From Ga0074139 sp964515195 (GTDB lineage: Bacteria > Bdellovibrionota > Bdellovibrionia > Bdellovibrionales > Bdellovibrionaceae), in the NCBI GenBank assembly GCA_964515195.1, contig CAZETK010000008.1, positions 9,307 through 73,306 of the forward strand: 64,000 nt of DNA, in the 5' to 3' direction. The notes beneath the pieces are model-generated. The model was not told the DNA's origin and did no database searches. It saw only the letters and a list, made by a program, of their open reading frames with translations. Numbering within the stretch: position 1 is the first letter of the stretch; every line of letters begins with the position of its first letter. The position numbers and the translations under genes were made by a program. Shown piece by piece: positions 8,932 to 17,252 of this stretch.

Positions 8932-9882
8932 TTACGAATCACTCTCCGCTTTCTCAAACATAACCCGCCCTGCGTTAACAAGCCAAACAACGCCAGCAAC
9001 CTTAAATGTGTATCTTGTTTCAGGTTTGTCTAGATATCTTTGGATCTCTTTTAGCTGGCCCTGTGTGAAATCTTTAATACCTTGGCTTTGAAGAACCTGG
9101 GCAATCCGATGAATCTGCCGTTTTGAATCGTAAAGACGATACTCAGAAAGTTTAAAGGTCTTGATCTTCAGAGGGAGCGCAATTTCTTCAGGAACAAGCG
9201 CCTCTAAAGATTGAGCTAGCCGCAAAACAGAACCCGGCCGCCGCCGCTCGAGGCAGGGAAGCCAACAATTTCGAATCCAGTTTCGCAAATAACGTGAGTC
9301 TTGATTGGTAGGGTCTTCACACCAATCAATATGGGCCGAGGTCAGATAGTTTCGAATTTCCTTAGACGAAAGCGTGATGAAAGGACGGAAAATAGGGGCT
9401 CGATAAGAACTCATAGAACGAAGCCCCTGCGGCCCTGTCCCGCGGATTAAACGGATCAATCGAGTTTCTAAAAGGTCATCTGCATGATGAGCCATCACGA
9501 TAATCCCTTTTGAATGATCAGCTTTCCACTTTGAAAGCTCTTGAAGCCGGAAACGGCGAAAATCGTTTTCGGATTTTAACTCACGAGTGGAGCGAACCAA
9601 GTGTAAAGAAATCTTATGTTTCGCGCACAGTTTCGAGACCAACTCCTGAGCTTGGTCTCGAAACGCCTTATTCTGGCCCGGTCCGTGATGCGCATGAAAG
9701 ACCTCTAAGTTTAGCGGGAAATCTTTGAACAACGAAAAAAGCGCCACAGAGTCAGCCCCGCCCGAAATACAAAGTAAGAACTGACGGCTTTTATCCCGAT
9801 GCAGGCCGACCGCGCGGATCTGGCGCCACACCTGATGATGAAGTGGGGTCCAATTTTTCAATTCTGTCCCACCACTTTCCAA
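8932..9882 (-). CDS. tilS: tRNA(Ile)-lysidine synthetase TilS (short form)
   Basis: Modifies C34 of the CAU-anticodon tRNA-Ile to lysidine using ATP and lysine. The PP-loop SGGADS is at about 40-45, and HHADDLLETRLIRLIRG further on is a strong TilS signature. At 316 aa it keeps the N-terminal catalytic domain plus a small second domain but lacks most of the C-terminal domain of the ~430-aa E. coli enzyme; short forms exist in other bacteria. The listed start is a TTG overlapping the aldehyde dehydrogenase gene by 25 nt; a second TTG at 9861, touching that gene's stop codon, is an equally good candidate. Confidence 0.92.
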   Translation of the reverse strand: MESGGTELKNWTPLHHQVWRQIRAVGLHRDKSRQFLLCISGGADSVALFSLFKDFPLNLEVFHAHHGPGQNKAFRDQAQELVSKLCAKHKISLHLVRSTRELKSENDFRRFRLQELSKWKADHSKGIIVMAHHADDLLETRLIRLIRGTGPQGLRSMSSYRAPIFRPFITLSSKEIRNYLTSAHIDWCEDPTNQDSRYLRNWIRNCWLPCLERRRPGSVLRLAQSLEALVPEEIALPLKIKTFKLSEYRLYDSKRQIHRIAQVLQSQGIKDFTQGQLKEIQRYLDKPETRYTFKVAGVVWLVNAGRVMFEKAESDS

Positions 9883-11207
9883 TTGATAAAATCTTGAAGA
9901 CCCTCAACTCCTAGTTCTCGACCAAATCCAGAATTTCGAGTCCCTCCAAAAGGAGCATGGGGATCAGATTGCACAAAGGTATTAATGGCAAAGGTGCCGA
10001 CTTTGACTTGTTGGGCCAACTGACGAGCGCGGTCAAGGTCTTGGGTGAAGACCCCTCCTCCTAAACCAAAGGGCCCCTCATTTAAAATCGAGACAACCTG
10101 ATCCAGGTGATGGAAGCGATAAAGAAGAGCGACTGGTCCAAACACCTCTTCGTCTTCAAAAGCCCTTAAGTTATCACCAAAATCCAAAACGCCTCGGGAG
10201 CTGAAGCCTCCCTGCCGAGAGAACACTTCATGGAATTGGGCCCCCAGGGCCTTGGCATTGAGAATTTGCTTCTCGATTCCTTCGACAAAATGAGGACTGG
10301 CTAATGGGCCGACCTGAATATGAAGATCCATGGGGTTTCCGGATTTTTGCTTTTTCATTTCAGCGATAAATCGATCGCGAAATTGTGGATAGATTTTATC
10401 TTCCACATAAAAACGCTTGCCAGCAATACAACTCTGGCCAGAGTTGATCAGTCGCGCGCGCACACAGACCTCAACGGCTGTCTCCAAATTACAATCTGCC
10501 AAAACGATATAGGCGTCGTTGCCGCCCAATTCGAGGATACACTTTTTTAGACCATAGCCTGCAGCTTTAGCCACATTTCGACCACCTTCGGTACTTCCCG
10601 TAAAAGTCACGGCATTGACAAATTTAGAGGACATCACCAAAGCGGCTTGTTCATGAGTCATATAAGAATTTAAAAGGAGTGGTGGTTCTCCGTCATCAAC
10701 AACGGATTCAATCAAATCCCCACAGCCCGCCACCAGAGTGGCGTGTTTCAGCAAAACGACGTTGCCAGCCATCCAAGCACAGGCCGACATTCGAAGGGCC
10801 TGCCAATAGGGAAAATTCCAAGGCTGAATCGAAAACACCACACCATAGGCATCGGGGAAAACAACAGTTGATTTATACTGAGTTTCGACCTGTCGAGGTT
10901 TCAGATACTCAGGCGCCATCTGCGCCATCACCTTAAGAGCCAAGGCGCACTTTTCGACTTCAGCTCGAGCCTGGGCAATGGGCTTTCCCATTTCACGCGT
11001 GGCTTGGACCGCCATAGTCTCTTTGTTTTTTAAAACACGATCCGCCAGTCCTAATACTCTTTGCGCCCTCTTTTCTACAGAAAAAGCGCTCCAGTATTTC
11101 TGAGACTCATGCAATTGCCGTAGTTTTTCTTGAATGACAGATTCAGAATCGTATTCAAAACGATGAAGGGTTTCTTGCCGGAAAGGATCATAGGTGGAAA
11201 ATCCCAT
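9858..11207 (-). CDS. NAD(P)-dependent aldehyde dehydrogenase (succinate-semialdehyde dehydrogenase-like)
   Basis: About 449 aa from the ATG at 11207; the frame remains open back to a TTG at 11252, but the ATG matches the family start. Catalytic Cys is in NSGQSCIAGKRF and the general-base Glu in CILELGGND. The nucleotide-binding IQPWNFPYW and the C-terminal PFGGTRNSGFGRELG are typical of the short SSADH group (Sad/YneI-like), which oxidises succinate semialdehyde or related aldehydes. Substrate cannot be fixed from sequence. The segment between the cofactor strand and SYMTH is shorter than in many family members. It overlaps tilS downstream and follows a small membrane-protein gene by 7 nt. 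Confidence 0.88.
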   Translation of the reverse strand: MGFSTYDPFRQETLHRFEYDSESVIQEKLRQLHESQKYWSAFSVEKRAQRVLGLADRVLKNKETMAVQATREMGKPIAQARAEVEKCALALKVMAQMAPEYLKPRQVETQYKSTVVFPDAYGVVFSIQPWNFPYWQALRMSACAWMAGNVVLLKHATLVAGCGDLIESVVDDGEPPLLLNSYMTHEQAALVMSSKFVNAVTFTGSTEGGRNVAKAAGYGLKKCILELGGNDAYIVLADCNLETAVEVCVRARLINSGQSCIAGKRFYVEDKIYPQFRDRFIAEMKKQKSGNPMDLHIQVGPLASPHFVEGIEKQILNAKALGAQFHEVFSRQGGFSSRGVLDFGDNLRAFEDEEVFGPVALLYRFHHLDQVVSILNEGPFGLGGGVFTQDLDRARQLAQQVKVGTFAINTFVQSDPHAPFGGTRNSGFGRELGVEGLQDFINWKVVGQN

Positions 11208-11214
11208 ATAGGGA

Positions 11215-11451
11215 CTATAACTCTGTGAAGACCTGATAGAAAGACATGACAAGGGCTCCCAGAAAGAAGCAGGTCATAAGAGTCCAAGAAAAGACTTTAT
11301 AGGCCCTTTTAACACGCAAAGCTTTCTTCGAAAACGGGGTGGCGTTGTAAACTGGCAACTTTTCTCTTAGAGACTGGATCAAAAAATAACATCCCAGGCA
11401 AAATACCGTCACAGAAGCTAATGAAAAACTCATAAGATCCAAGGATTCCAT
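11215..11451 (-). CDS. Small membrane protein, unknown
   Basis: 78 aa from the ATG at 11451 (a TTG seven codons upstream is also possible). Two hydrophobic helices are evident (about 5-25 and 50-72) separated by a basic loop. Its stop lies 7 nt before the aldehyde dehydrogenase ATG, so it may be co-transcribed. No family is recognised. Its hydrophobic pattern and tight placement support a real gene, but it could be spurious. Confidence 0.5.
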   Translation of the reverse strand: MESLDLMSFSLASVTVFCLGCYFLIQSLREKLPVYNATPFSKKALRVKRAYKVFSWTLMTCFFLGALVMSFYQVFTEL

Positions 11452-11541
11452 ACTTGTCTCATTTCGGCTCAAAGACCCATTGTCTCAAGACGACTTAAGT
11501 CTGGAATTCAACTCTATCCCTCTCTATTCCGATAAGAAACT

Positions 11542-13185
11542 GTGGTATGTACCTTTAGGACACCTTTGCTCTTGGCGCTAATGGCGAGTTTTTTATGGGG
11601 TTGCACAGTGGCCGTTCCTGAGGTCAGCAACCTGAGTTCCACATTGCCATTTTCATCAAAATCACAAAATCCATTTCAACAAGATAAACCCGGAAATTAT
11701 GTCGTTTTTTCAGGGATCTGCCTGCCTGGCGTCACGGGCTTTGAGCTGCGATTGGATGATTTTTCACTGTGGACACCAATTCCCTCAGAGGCTCCTCTTC
11801 CCTCAGCCGGAGAGTACCTTTCAGAAGATTTGCAATATGACGTTGACTGTTCAAACGGAACCTTTAGCTTTTACTCTTTTCACTCACTTATAATGTCCAA
11901 CTACGCCCTGAACGGGTCAGGCAACGAAGATCCCTACAAAATTGAGCTTCGCCCGATTTCAGACTTCCCTCTTCCGTCTATAATTTTTGAAAGACCCTCA
12001 CCGGTAGGATTTGATATCCAAGTCTTGGGCCATAACATGATCAACTTTAGCCTTGAGGCCGAAACCCAAATGCCATTTAACGTAGTCCTGATAGATGCCA
12101 GTGGGCAAGATACGCGGCCTGGGGCTTTGGATATTCCCTTCACTCTAACGCTTGATAACCTCACAACTCCTGGAAATCCCACTGGTCAATTATTTAAATC
12201 GGATTGCAGCACAAACTTAACTGACACCGATACGACTATGCGTGCGGCTAATGGTGATCGGGAAAAGGAACTCTGCTTTAAGGCGCCTGTAGTAACAAGT
12301 CCTGAGGTGATTCAATTAACGGTCGCGTCTGAAAACCTTCTGGTTACGACTTTTAAAATTTATGTTTATCCCTCTGATTCAGCGATCCTCACTCTTAATT
12401 CAGCCTATTCCAATTTGCCACCTCACTTCGTTAAGGGCGTCGAATACCGACTGAAGATGGAAATGGCCCCCTTGACCAACATGCTCTTTTCTATAGCAGG
12501 CCGTTATGTGAATGGATTTGATGGCGACTTTTATCTCACCGCCAATTCATCTACTATTCAGTTTAAAGCCGTATCACCTAGTGATCCCCACTGCCCAACT
12601 AGTTTCGTATCAAGCCCATTCTTCTGTGAGAATGTGTCTGGTACGACAAAGGATTTTTTCTTAAAAATTCCTGATTCATTTACCGGAACAGCCGTGACCT
12701 TAACCTCCAGCGCCGTCCCCAAGGCTAGCTGCCCTTCTTGTGAAATTAGTGATGGATCCCTAAAACCGATATTGGCGTACGTTCCTGGCCAGCTTCAGCT
12801 TCCAGTCGTAGATGGCGGTGCCAGCTTCGCTAAACCTTATTTTGACGGTACACCCGGAAGCTTCAGAAAAACCATTGACGTAAACGAATGTCGGAACGGT
12901 GTCATTGGTTCCGCAAACTTTAAAGGAAATGTAATTCCGGATACTGAAGCCTTAAGTTGGACAATTTCATCGCCGACGGGTATTGTTCAATTCTTTCCCG
13001 ACTATTCCGACTGTACCAACTCTATCAATGGAACTTCCACAGTAACGATCTCTATGGCTTATGAGGACTTACTGAAGCACTTTTACTACAAAGTGAGTTC
13101 CGTCCCCGGCGATGGAAAAGTACAGTTTAAATCGAACTCAATTAAAGGCAGTTGGGAATTCGATTATTATGTGGAAAGCGATTAA
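11542..13185 (+). CDS. Predicted lipoprotein, unknown function
   Basis: 547 aa, GTG start. The N-terminus is a lipoprotein signal: a hydrophobic stretch (LLLALMASFLWGC) with Cys at about residue 21. The mature protein is predicted to be mostly beta-strand, with several paired Cys in the C-terminal half (for example CPSCEIS), suggesting disulfide-stabilised Ig-like or adhesin-like modules. No domain is recognised. It reads against the flanking minus-strand genes and its 3' end overlaps the convergent 116-aa gene by 4 nt. Likely exported to the outer membrane or cell surface. Confidence 0.8.
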   Translation: MVCTFRTPLLLALMASFLWGCTVAVPEVSNLSSTLPFSSKSQNPFQQDKPGNYVVFSGICLPGVTGFELRLDDFSLWTPIPSEAPLPSAGEYLSEDLQYDVDCSNGTFSFYSFHSLIMSNYALNGSGNEDPYKIELRPISDFPLPSIIFERPSPVGFDIQVLGHNMINFSLEAETQMPFNVVLIDASGQDTRPGALDIPFTLTLDNLTTPGNPTGQLFKSDCSTNLTDTDTTMRAANGDREKELCFKAPVVTSPEVIQLTVASENLLVTTFKIYVYPSDSAILTLNSAYSNLPPHFVKGVEYRLKMEMAPLTNMLFSIAGRYVNGFDGDFYLTANSSTIQFKAVSPSDPHCPTSFVSSPFFCENVSGTTKDFFLKIPDSFTGTAVTLTSSAVPKASCPSCEISDGSLKPILAYVPGQLQLPVVDGGASFAKPYFDGTPGSFRKTIDVNECRNGVIGSANFKGNVIPDTEALSWTISSPTGIVQFFPDYSDCTNSINGTSTVTISMAYEDLLKHFYYKVSSVPGDGKVQFKSNSIKGSWEFDYYVESD

Positions 13186-13532
13186 GAGGGTTTTTTCTTT
13201 TCAATCTCGACTTCTGCTTTAATTTTGAACTTATGTGTTTCTACAAACTTAGACAGTTCGTCCACCCAATCAATTTTTGAAACAATACCGTTGATTTCTT
13301 TGGCTACGCGGGTGGTGATTTCTTCCTTGGATTTATTGGCGCCTGCCAGGAGCGCATCCAAGATCTCTTTAGGAAGTTTTAGATCGGCTAAGTACTTTCG
13401 AATGCCTTCTTCTGTCATGAAGGCCGCGGACACGCCCACGGAAAATACCTTCTTGAGAGTGTCGCTTAGTCCGCTTTTATCACTTTCGGCTTTACCCTTG
13501 TTTGAATTCTTGGAAGATGGTCCTTGAGCCAT
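13182..13532 (-). CDS. Conserved hypothetical helical protein
   Basis: 116 aa; Lys/Ser-rich N-terminus, then an amphipathic helical region (FMTEEGIRKYLADLKLPKEI, then a helix ending near KIDWVDELSKFVE) and a charged tail KAEVEIEKKK. I recall similar proteins in myxobacteria and Bdellovibrio, sometimes loosely called phasin-like; no function is established. The start codon shares one base with the stop of the upstream START-like gene, so the pair is translationally coupled and probably acts together. The 3' end overlaps the convergent lipoprotein gene by 4 nt. Confidence 0.75.
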   Translation of the reverse strand: MAQGPSSKNSNKGKAESDKSGLSDTLKKVFSVGVSAAFMTEEGIRKYLADLKLPKEILDALLAGANKSKEEITTRVAKEINGIVSKIDWVDELSKFVETHKFKIKAEVEIEKKKPS

Positions 13533-13966
13533 TAGACGGCCCCATAAAGTTGCTTAATGCGCTTATGGTAGGCGGATATCATATTAGGCAGGTTAACGCT
13601 AACAAGGGCGTTGGCAATAGGGCCTGGCACCAGCATTCCAAAAGTGGCCTCGACTTCGTAAGTGGCCCGGCACTTGCCAGCCTCATCTTTTAAAATCCAA
13701 GCCCCTTTCATAGACTTAAAGATATCACCTGAAGCTAAATCCCAAGTCACATGGCTGGGTTTTTCTTCGGTCATCCAAAGTTGATAGGAGAAAGATTTAA
13801 TCAAGGATACTTTGTACTCCACCAGTTTTTTGGAGCCCTCAGTTTTAACAACCTTGCAGGATTTAACCTCCTGCAAAAACTCTGGATATTTAGAATAATC
13901 CGTAATGATCTGAAAGAGCTGTTCGCAGGTGCAGGGAAATAATTCTGTAGTACTTGCTTTTGCCAT
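13532..13966 (-). CDS. START/SRPBCC-family protein (COQ10/RatA-like)
   Basis: 144 aa from the ATG at 13966 (a TTG three codons upstream is less likely). The sequence follows the polyketide-cyclase/COQ10 pattern: an early Leu-Phe-x-Ile-Ile-Thr-Asp-Tyr-x-x-Tyr-Pro-x-Phe block, a central antiparallel sheet, and a long C-terminal helix ending HKRIKQLYG. Such proteins bind hydrophobic ligands such as quinones, or, as RatA, bind ribosomes. The coupled 116-aa helical protein downstream is a likely partner. Ligand unknown. Confidence 0.85.
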   Translation of the reverse strand: MAKASTTELFPCTCEQLFQIITDYSKYPEFLQEVKSCKVVKTEGSKKLVEYKVSLIKSFSYQLWMTEEKPSHVTWDLASGDIFKSMKGAWILKDEAGKCRATYEVEATFGMLVPGPIANALVSVNLPNMISAYHKRIKQLYGAV

Positions 13967-13999
13967 ACCCCTCAATTTGGTAACTTAAATGACAAAAGG

Positions 14000-14296
14000 T
14001 CAACTTTTTTTAAAGTTTTTAAAAAGAGCTTCGGCCGCGGCAAGATGATTTTGGGCCTCGGTTCGTTGGGCCACATCTCCGCTACGAGGCTGGAAGAAGT
14101 CACACATATTGGCCTTAGCTTTCTCTAGAATGCGCTCAGCCTGTGTCTCGCGACACTCATTATAGGTTTTGGGATCGTAAAACTCACAGTTTTGGCAACA
14201 TCTTAAATCTTCATGGCACTTGGGGCATTCATCGCGACGACTAAGGGGATGGTCAAGGGTGATGCGTTCATTGCAGTTGAAACACTTAAGCTCCAC
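14000..14296 (-). CDS. Small zinc-ribbon protein
   Basis: About 98 aa. Two Cys pairs near the start (CFNCNE and CPKCHEDLRCCQNC) form a likely zinc ribbon, and a further Cys group (YNECRETQ...MCDFF) follows. The C-terminal third is a charged helix. The start is taken as the GTG at 14296, which has AGGAG 5 nt upstream; a GTG at 14302 and a TTG at 14317 are in frame. No family name is recognised. It follows glpX by 49 nt on the same strand and may share its transcript. Confidence 0.72.
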   Translation of the reverse strand: MELKCFNCNERITLDHPLSRRDECPKCHEDLRCCQNCEFYDPKTYNECRETQAERILEKAKANMCDFFQPRSGDVAQRTEAQNHLAAAEALFKNFKKS

Positions 14297-14345
14297 TTCC
14301 ACTCCTCTGAAAAACAACCAAAATTAAAGGGCCGCCATCCTTAGA

Positions 14346-15308
14346 TCACAATGGCTTTCGCCCCAAGTTATGCTGAGCCTCAATAAAACGTAATGTACCA
14401 GTTTTTGAGCGCATCACCAAGGAATGAGTTGTGGCGAGACCACCGCTTTTGAATTTTACTCCCTTTAAAAGAGGGCCATCTGTCACACCTGTTGCGCAAA
14501 ACATGACAGATCCTGAGGCTAGCTGACCCATTGTGAGTTTCTGTTCCAAATCTTTTAAGCCCATTTTACGAGCTCTGTCTTTTTCACCTTCATTTCGGAA
14601 CTTCAAACGTCCTTGGAAGTCACCACCTAAACACTGCATGGCAGCCGCCGAGATCACTCCCTCGGGGGCTCCTCCGATTCCTAATAAAAGATCTATTCCA
14701 GTTTCTTCTTCAAATCCCGCTGCCACGGCTGCCGATACATCACCATCACCAATTAATTGGATACGCGAACCGACTTTCCGAACTTCCGCAATCAAATCGG
14801 TGTGGCGGGGACGATCCAAAATCACAACAGTCATATCACCTACTGGCTTCTTGAGGGCTTCGGCCACTCGATGGATATTTTCAGTGGCACTTTTGTCAAT
14901 ATCAATGACCCCTCGAGCGGCTGGCCCACAGGCAATTTTATCCATATAAGTATCAGGAGCATGAAGAAAGCAGCTCTCCTCGGCCACCGCAATCACCGAT
15001 ATGGCTCCCACTCCACCATTGGCACAGATTGTAGTGCCTTCTAACGGATCAAGGGCAATATCCACTTTAGGGGCTTCTTTTGTTTTCCACCCCACAGACT
15101 CGCCGATATAGAGCATAGGCGCCTCATCTCGTTCGCCCTCCCCGATCACAACAGTTCCGTCTATACGGACTGTGTCGAAAGCCTTTCTCATAGCGTCCAC
15201 AGCAGCTTGGTCTGCGTCTTTCTCAAGCCCACGGCCCATCCAACGGGCGCTGGCCAAGGCCGCAGCTTCAGTGACCCGAACAAATTCTAACGACAGATTA
15301 CGATCCAT
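14346..15308 (-). CDS. glpX: Class II fructose-1,6-bisphosphatase GlpX
   Basis: 320 aa, full length. Metal-dependent hydrolysis of fructose-1,6-bisphosphate to fructose-6-phosphate, the committed step of gluconeogenesis. Family markers: DGTVVIGEGERDEAPMLY (metal ligands), DIALDPLEGTT, GIGGAPEGV and CATGVTDGPLL. The start is ATG with a GAGGAGCAA ribosome site close by. Gluconeogenesis fits an organism living on amino acids and lipids, as suggested by the beta-oxidation and malic-enzyme genes further on. It is divergent from pgsA with only ~38 bp between. Confidence 0.96.
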   Translation of the reverse strand: MDRNLSLEFVRVTEAAALASARWMGRGLEKDADQAAVDAMRKAFDTVRIDGTVVIGEGERDEAPMLYIGESVGWKTKEAPKVDIALDPLEGTTICANGGVGAISVIAVAEESCFLHAPDTYMDKIACGPAARGVIDIDKSATENIHRVAEALKKPVGDMTVVILDRPRHTDLIAEVRKVGSRIQLIGDGDVSAAVAAGFEEETGIDLLLGIGGAPEGVISAAAMQCLGGDFQGRLKFRNEGEKDRARKMGLKDLEQKLTMGQLASGSVMFCATGVTDGPLLKGVKFKSGGLATTHSLVMRSKTGTLRFIEAQHNLGRKPL

Positions 15309-15346
15309 ACTTGCTCCTCAATTGCTCCTGATTTAAACCTGATATC

Positions 15347-15904
15347 ATGCCAACTTGGAAACAAAAAGTCCCACTTCATTTGACCTTTTCTCGTATCTAC
15401 CTTCTTCCGGTCTTAATTCCAATCATTCTTCACCGTGGATTTTTGTGGGACTTTGCAGCGGCCATTCTGTTTATTCTGCTCTCGCTAACGGATGCATGGG
15501 ATGGAGCTTTGGCCCGACGCTGGAATGCGGTCAGCAACTTTGGCAAATTCATGGACCCAGTAGCGGATAAAATTCTAGTTTCCAGTGTTCTGATTGCGCT
15601 TCTGCATCTTAACAGGATTGACATCACTATTGTGATCGTCCTTTTAGCTCGCGATACATTTATCGGCGGCGTGCGAGCCATTGCAGCTGCCGACCAACTG
15701 ATATTGGATGCAAAGCCCTCGGGAAAATGGAAAACAGCCTTGCAAATGACTGGAATTGTAATGGTCATGCTGGAAACTTTACCTGGAGCCCCTTTTCTAG
15801 GCGCTGTCGGGAAGGGAATTTTGTGGGTGTCAGTTGTCTTCAGCCTGTTTTCAGGCTACCAATATTGGCAGGCCTACCAGGATTCGAAGAAGCGAGGACC
15901 CTAA
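15347..15904 (+). CDS. pgsA: CDP-diacylglycerol-glycerol-3-phosphate 3-phosphatidyltransferase PgsA
   Basis: 185-aa integral membrane enzyme making phosphatidylglycerol-phosphate. The CDP-alcohol phosphotransferase motif D-x2-DG-x2-AR-x8-G-x3-D-x3-D is intact, running from DAWDGALARR to MDPVAD near residues 46-71. Several hydrophobic helices surround it. The family also contains PgsA2-type and phosphatidylinositol-type enzymes; length and N-terminus (LHLTFSRIYLLPVLIP) favour PgsA. A 49-aa membrane ORF follows 3 nt after its stop. Confidence 0.93.
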   Translation: MPTWKQKVPLHLTFSRIYLLPVLIPIILHRGFLWDFAAAILFILLSLTDAWDGALARRWNAVSNFGKFMDPVADKILVSSVLIALLHLNRIDITIVIVLLARDTFIGGVRAIAAADQLILDAKPSGKWKTALQMTGIVMVMLETLPGAPFLGAVGKGILWVSVVFSLFSGYQYWQAYQDSKKRGP

Positions 15905-15907
15905 GAA

Positions 15908-16057
15908 ATGTTGAAATATCTTGTGCCATCATCTTGGACGCTCATTTTTCTAATGCTTCTGTTGAGTCTTTATATTCAGGCTCAAAAAATCAGCAAAAGC
16001 CAAAATCCTTCACGCCCAACTCACTCGATAGGAGCTAGTTTTTTACTGGGTCGTTGA
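15908..16057 (+). CDS. Very small membrane protein (49 aa)
   Basis: Starts 3 nt after the pgsA stop and encodes a hydrophobic helix (WTLIFLMLLLSLYIQ) followed by a short basic, polar tail. This looks like a single-pass membrane peptide or an uncleaved signal anchor. The 3' end overlaps the convergent 62-aa ORF by 15 nt. Spacing and hydrophobicity favour a real gene, but there is no family to compare. Confidence 0.4.
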   Translation: MLKYLVPSSWTLIFLMLLLSLYIQAQKISKSQNPSRPTHSIGASFLLGR

Positions 16058-16231
16058 TGGTAGCGAATCCAAAGGTTGCAGGGGAGCCTCTATCATGGGT
16101 GACGCATCGCCGCTTGGGGGAGTTTGCGGAGGCCCTTGTTGAGTTTTTCGATGCTGTACTTCCAGGCCGATCCATTGTCCTCCAATGAAAAATACCATAC
16201 CCAATAGTATCAGCACAAAAAGCTTTTTCAT
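16043..16231 (-). CDS. Small exported or membrane-anchored protein (62 aa)
   Basis: ATG at 16231; MKKLFVLILLGMVFFIGGQW is a signal peptide or membrane anchor, followed by a Gln/Pro-rich polar tail. The frame is open much further upstream, but that part reads through the tRNA-Gly gene antisense (giving the familiar spurious GAQTRDLRLGKATLYQLSYSR) and should not be included. Function unknown. Confidence 0.5.
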   Translation of the reverse strand: MKKLFVLILLGMVFFIGGQWIGLEVQHRKTQQGPPQTPPSGDASPMIEAPLQPLDSLPSTTQ

Positions 16232-16300
16232 GCTCAAGTTTTGGCATTGACTGGGGATTATGGCAACTGTAGATTCTTCTCTCACTGATTGTAACAAGCT

Positions 16301-16376
16301 GCGGGAATAGCTCAGTTGATAGAGCGTCGCCTTGCCAAGGCGAAGGTCGCGGGTTTGAGCCCCGTTTCCCGCTCCA
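16301..16376 (+). tRNA. tRNA-Gly (anticodon GCC)
   Basis: A complete cloverleaf can be folded: acceptor GCGGGAA pairs with TTCCCGC, D arm GCTCAGTTGATAGAGC, anticodon stem TCGCC/GGCGA enclosing TTGCCAA (anticodon GCC), T arm GCGGGTTTGAGCCCCGT, discriminator T. CCA is encoded. 76 nt in all. Located between two small minus-strand ORFs. Confidence 0.97.
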
Positions 16377-16441
16377 ATTTCAAAACTTAGTTTCAAAACA
16401 AAAGTTACTGGTCGAATTGTCAGAATCAACTGCGGGCCTGA

Positions 16442-16924
16442 TCATTTGGGTGAATATCGAACAGATCGGCTCAAAAATTCCAAAGTCTCTTTGCTCAATG
16501 AGCCCTCACGCCAATCCTCGACCGCCTGCAAATAATCAAGGACAGAGACTCCGGAGGCCCTCTGAATTTCTAAAGCTGCCAGGCATGAGATTAAAAATAT
16601 CAAGATTGAAATGAACCCGACACCATAATTTGGAATACCTTGGATTTTCTTTTGAATGACCAGCTCGAGGAGATAAGTCAATAAGGCCCAAGAAGGGATG
16701 AACAGAAAGGGTAAAAAAATAGATACTCCTGATAAAACGAGAGTGCGCGAACAACTGAGGTCGCAGCGGGAACTGACCCACTGATCTTCATGGACGAAGC
16801 TGAGTAGAAAGTAAACAGAGAGAATAGCCATAAAACAGCCAAGCAAAGCGGAGCCCAGCATCCTCAGACTGAGAAAGATTCTATTTTTCAAGGATTCTTT
16901 TTTCAATGCGAAGAACCAGTTCAT
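16442..16924 (-). CDS. Multi-pass membrane protein, unknown
   Basis: 160 aa. Three hydrophobic segments are clear (about 22-46, 64-90 and 102-120). The loop between the first two has two Cys separated by four residues (SSRCDLSCSRT), probably periplasmic. A charged C-terminal tail follows. No family recognised. It stands alone, with its 5' end facing a non-coding stretch of about 330 bp. Confidence 0.6.
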   Translation of the reverse strand: MNWFFALKKESLKNRIFLSLRMLGSALLGCFMAILSVYFLLSFVHEDQWVSSRCDLSCSRTLVLSGVSIFLPFLFIPSWALLTYLLELVIQKKIQGIPNYGVGFISILIFLISCLAALEIQRASGVSVLDYLQAVEDWREGSLSKETLEFLSRSVRYSPK

Positions 16925-17252
16925 TGGATACTCATCGGAAAAGTTGGAAAGTAACTGAACAGCAGACTATTGGCCCATAGAGTTAGTCAAAGTAGGATCT
17001 GAAATTATCGAGGACGCTTGTGGCGGAAAAGGCAACCACGGTAAAATCTGTCCCTAGGGATTAAAAAAAGATTCATTATTCTTCTTTGATCGATACTCAT
17101 ACTCCAAAGACTGGACTTTTATTCGGTCATTGAAAATCTTGGCTCATTCAATCATCAACAAGTCAGCTGAGTATGAGTCAAAATCAGGTGAGTTATTCGT
17201 TATATCGAGAGTCCACAGTACAGAGTCAATGTTTCTCTATGACAATGCTCTC
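16925..17252. other. Non-coding stretch between a membrane-protein gene and hipT
   Basis: 328 bp without a convincing gene. It should hold the promoter of the 160-aa membrane protein (minus strand). A 10-bp inverted pair ACTCATACTC (17095-17104) and GAGTATGAGT (17169-17178) is separated by 64 bp; this may be chance. No poly-T terminator after hipT is evident. Confidence 0.4.

Noticed and set aside
16233..16429. N-terminal extension of a minus-strand ORF (reading GAQTRDLRLGKATLYQLSYSR)
   Set aside because: It is the antisense translation of the tRNA-Gly gene; the real small ORF starts at 16231.
17095..17178. 10-bp inverted pair ACTCATACTC/GAGTATGAGT, 64 bp apart
   Set aside because: Short and widely spaced; could easily be chance in an AT-rich gap.
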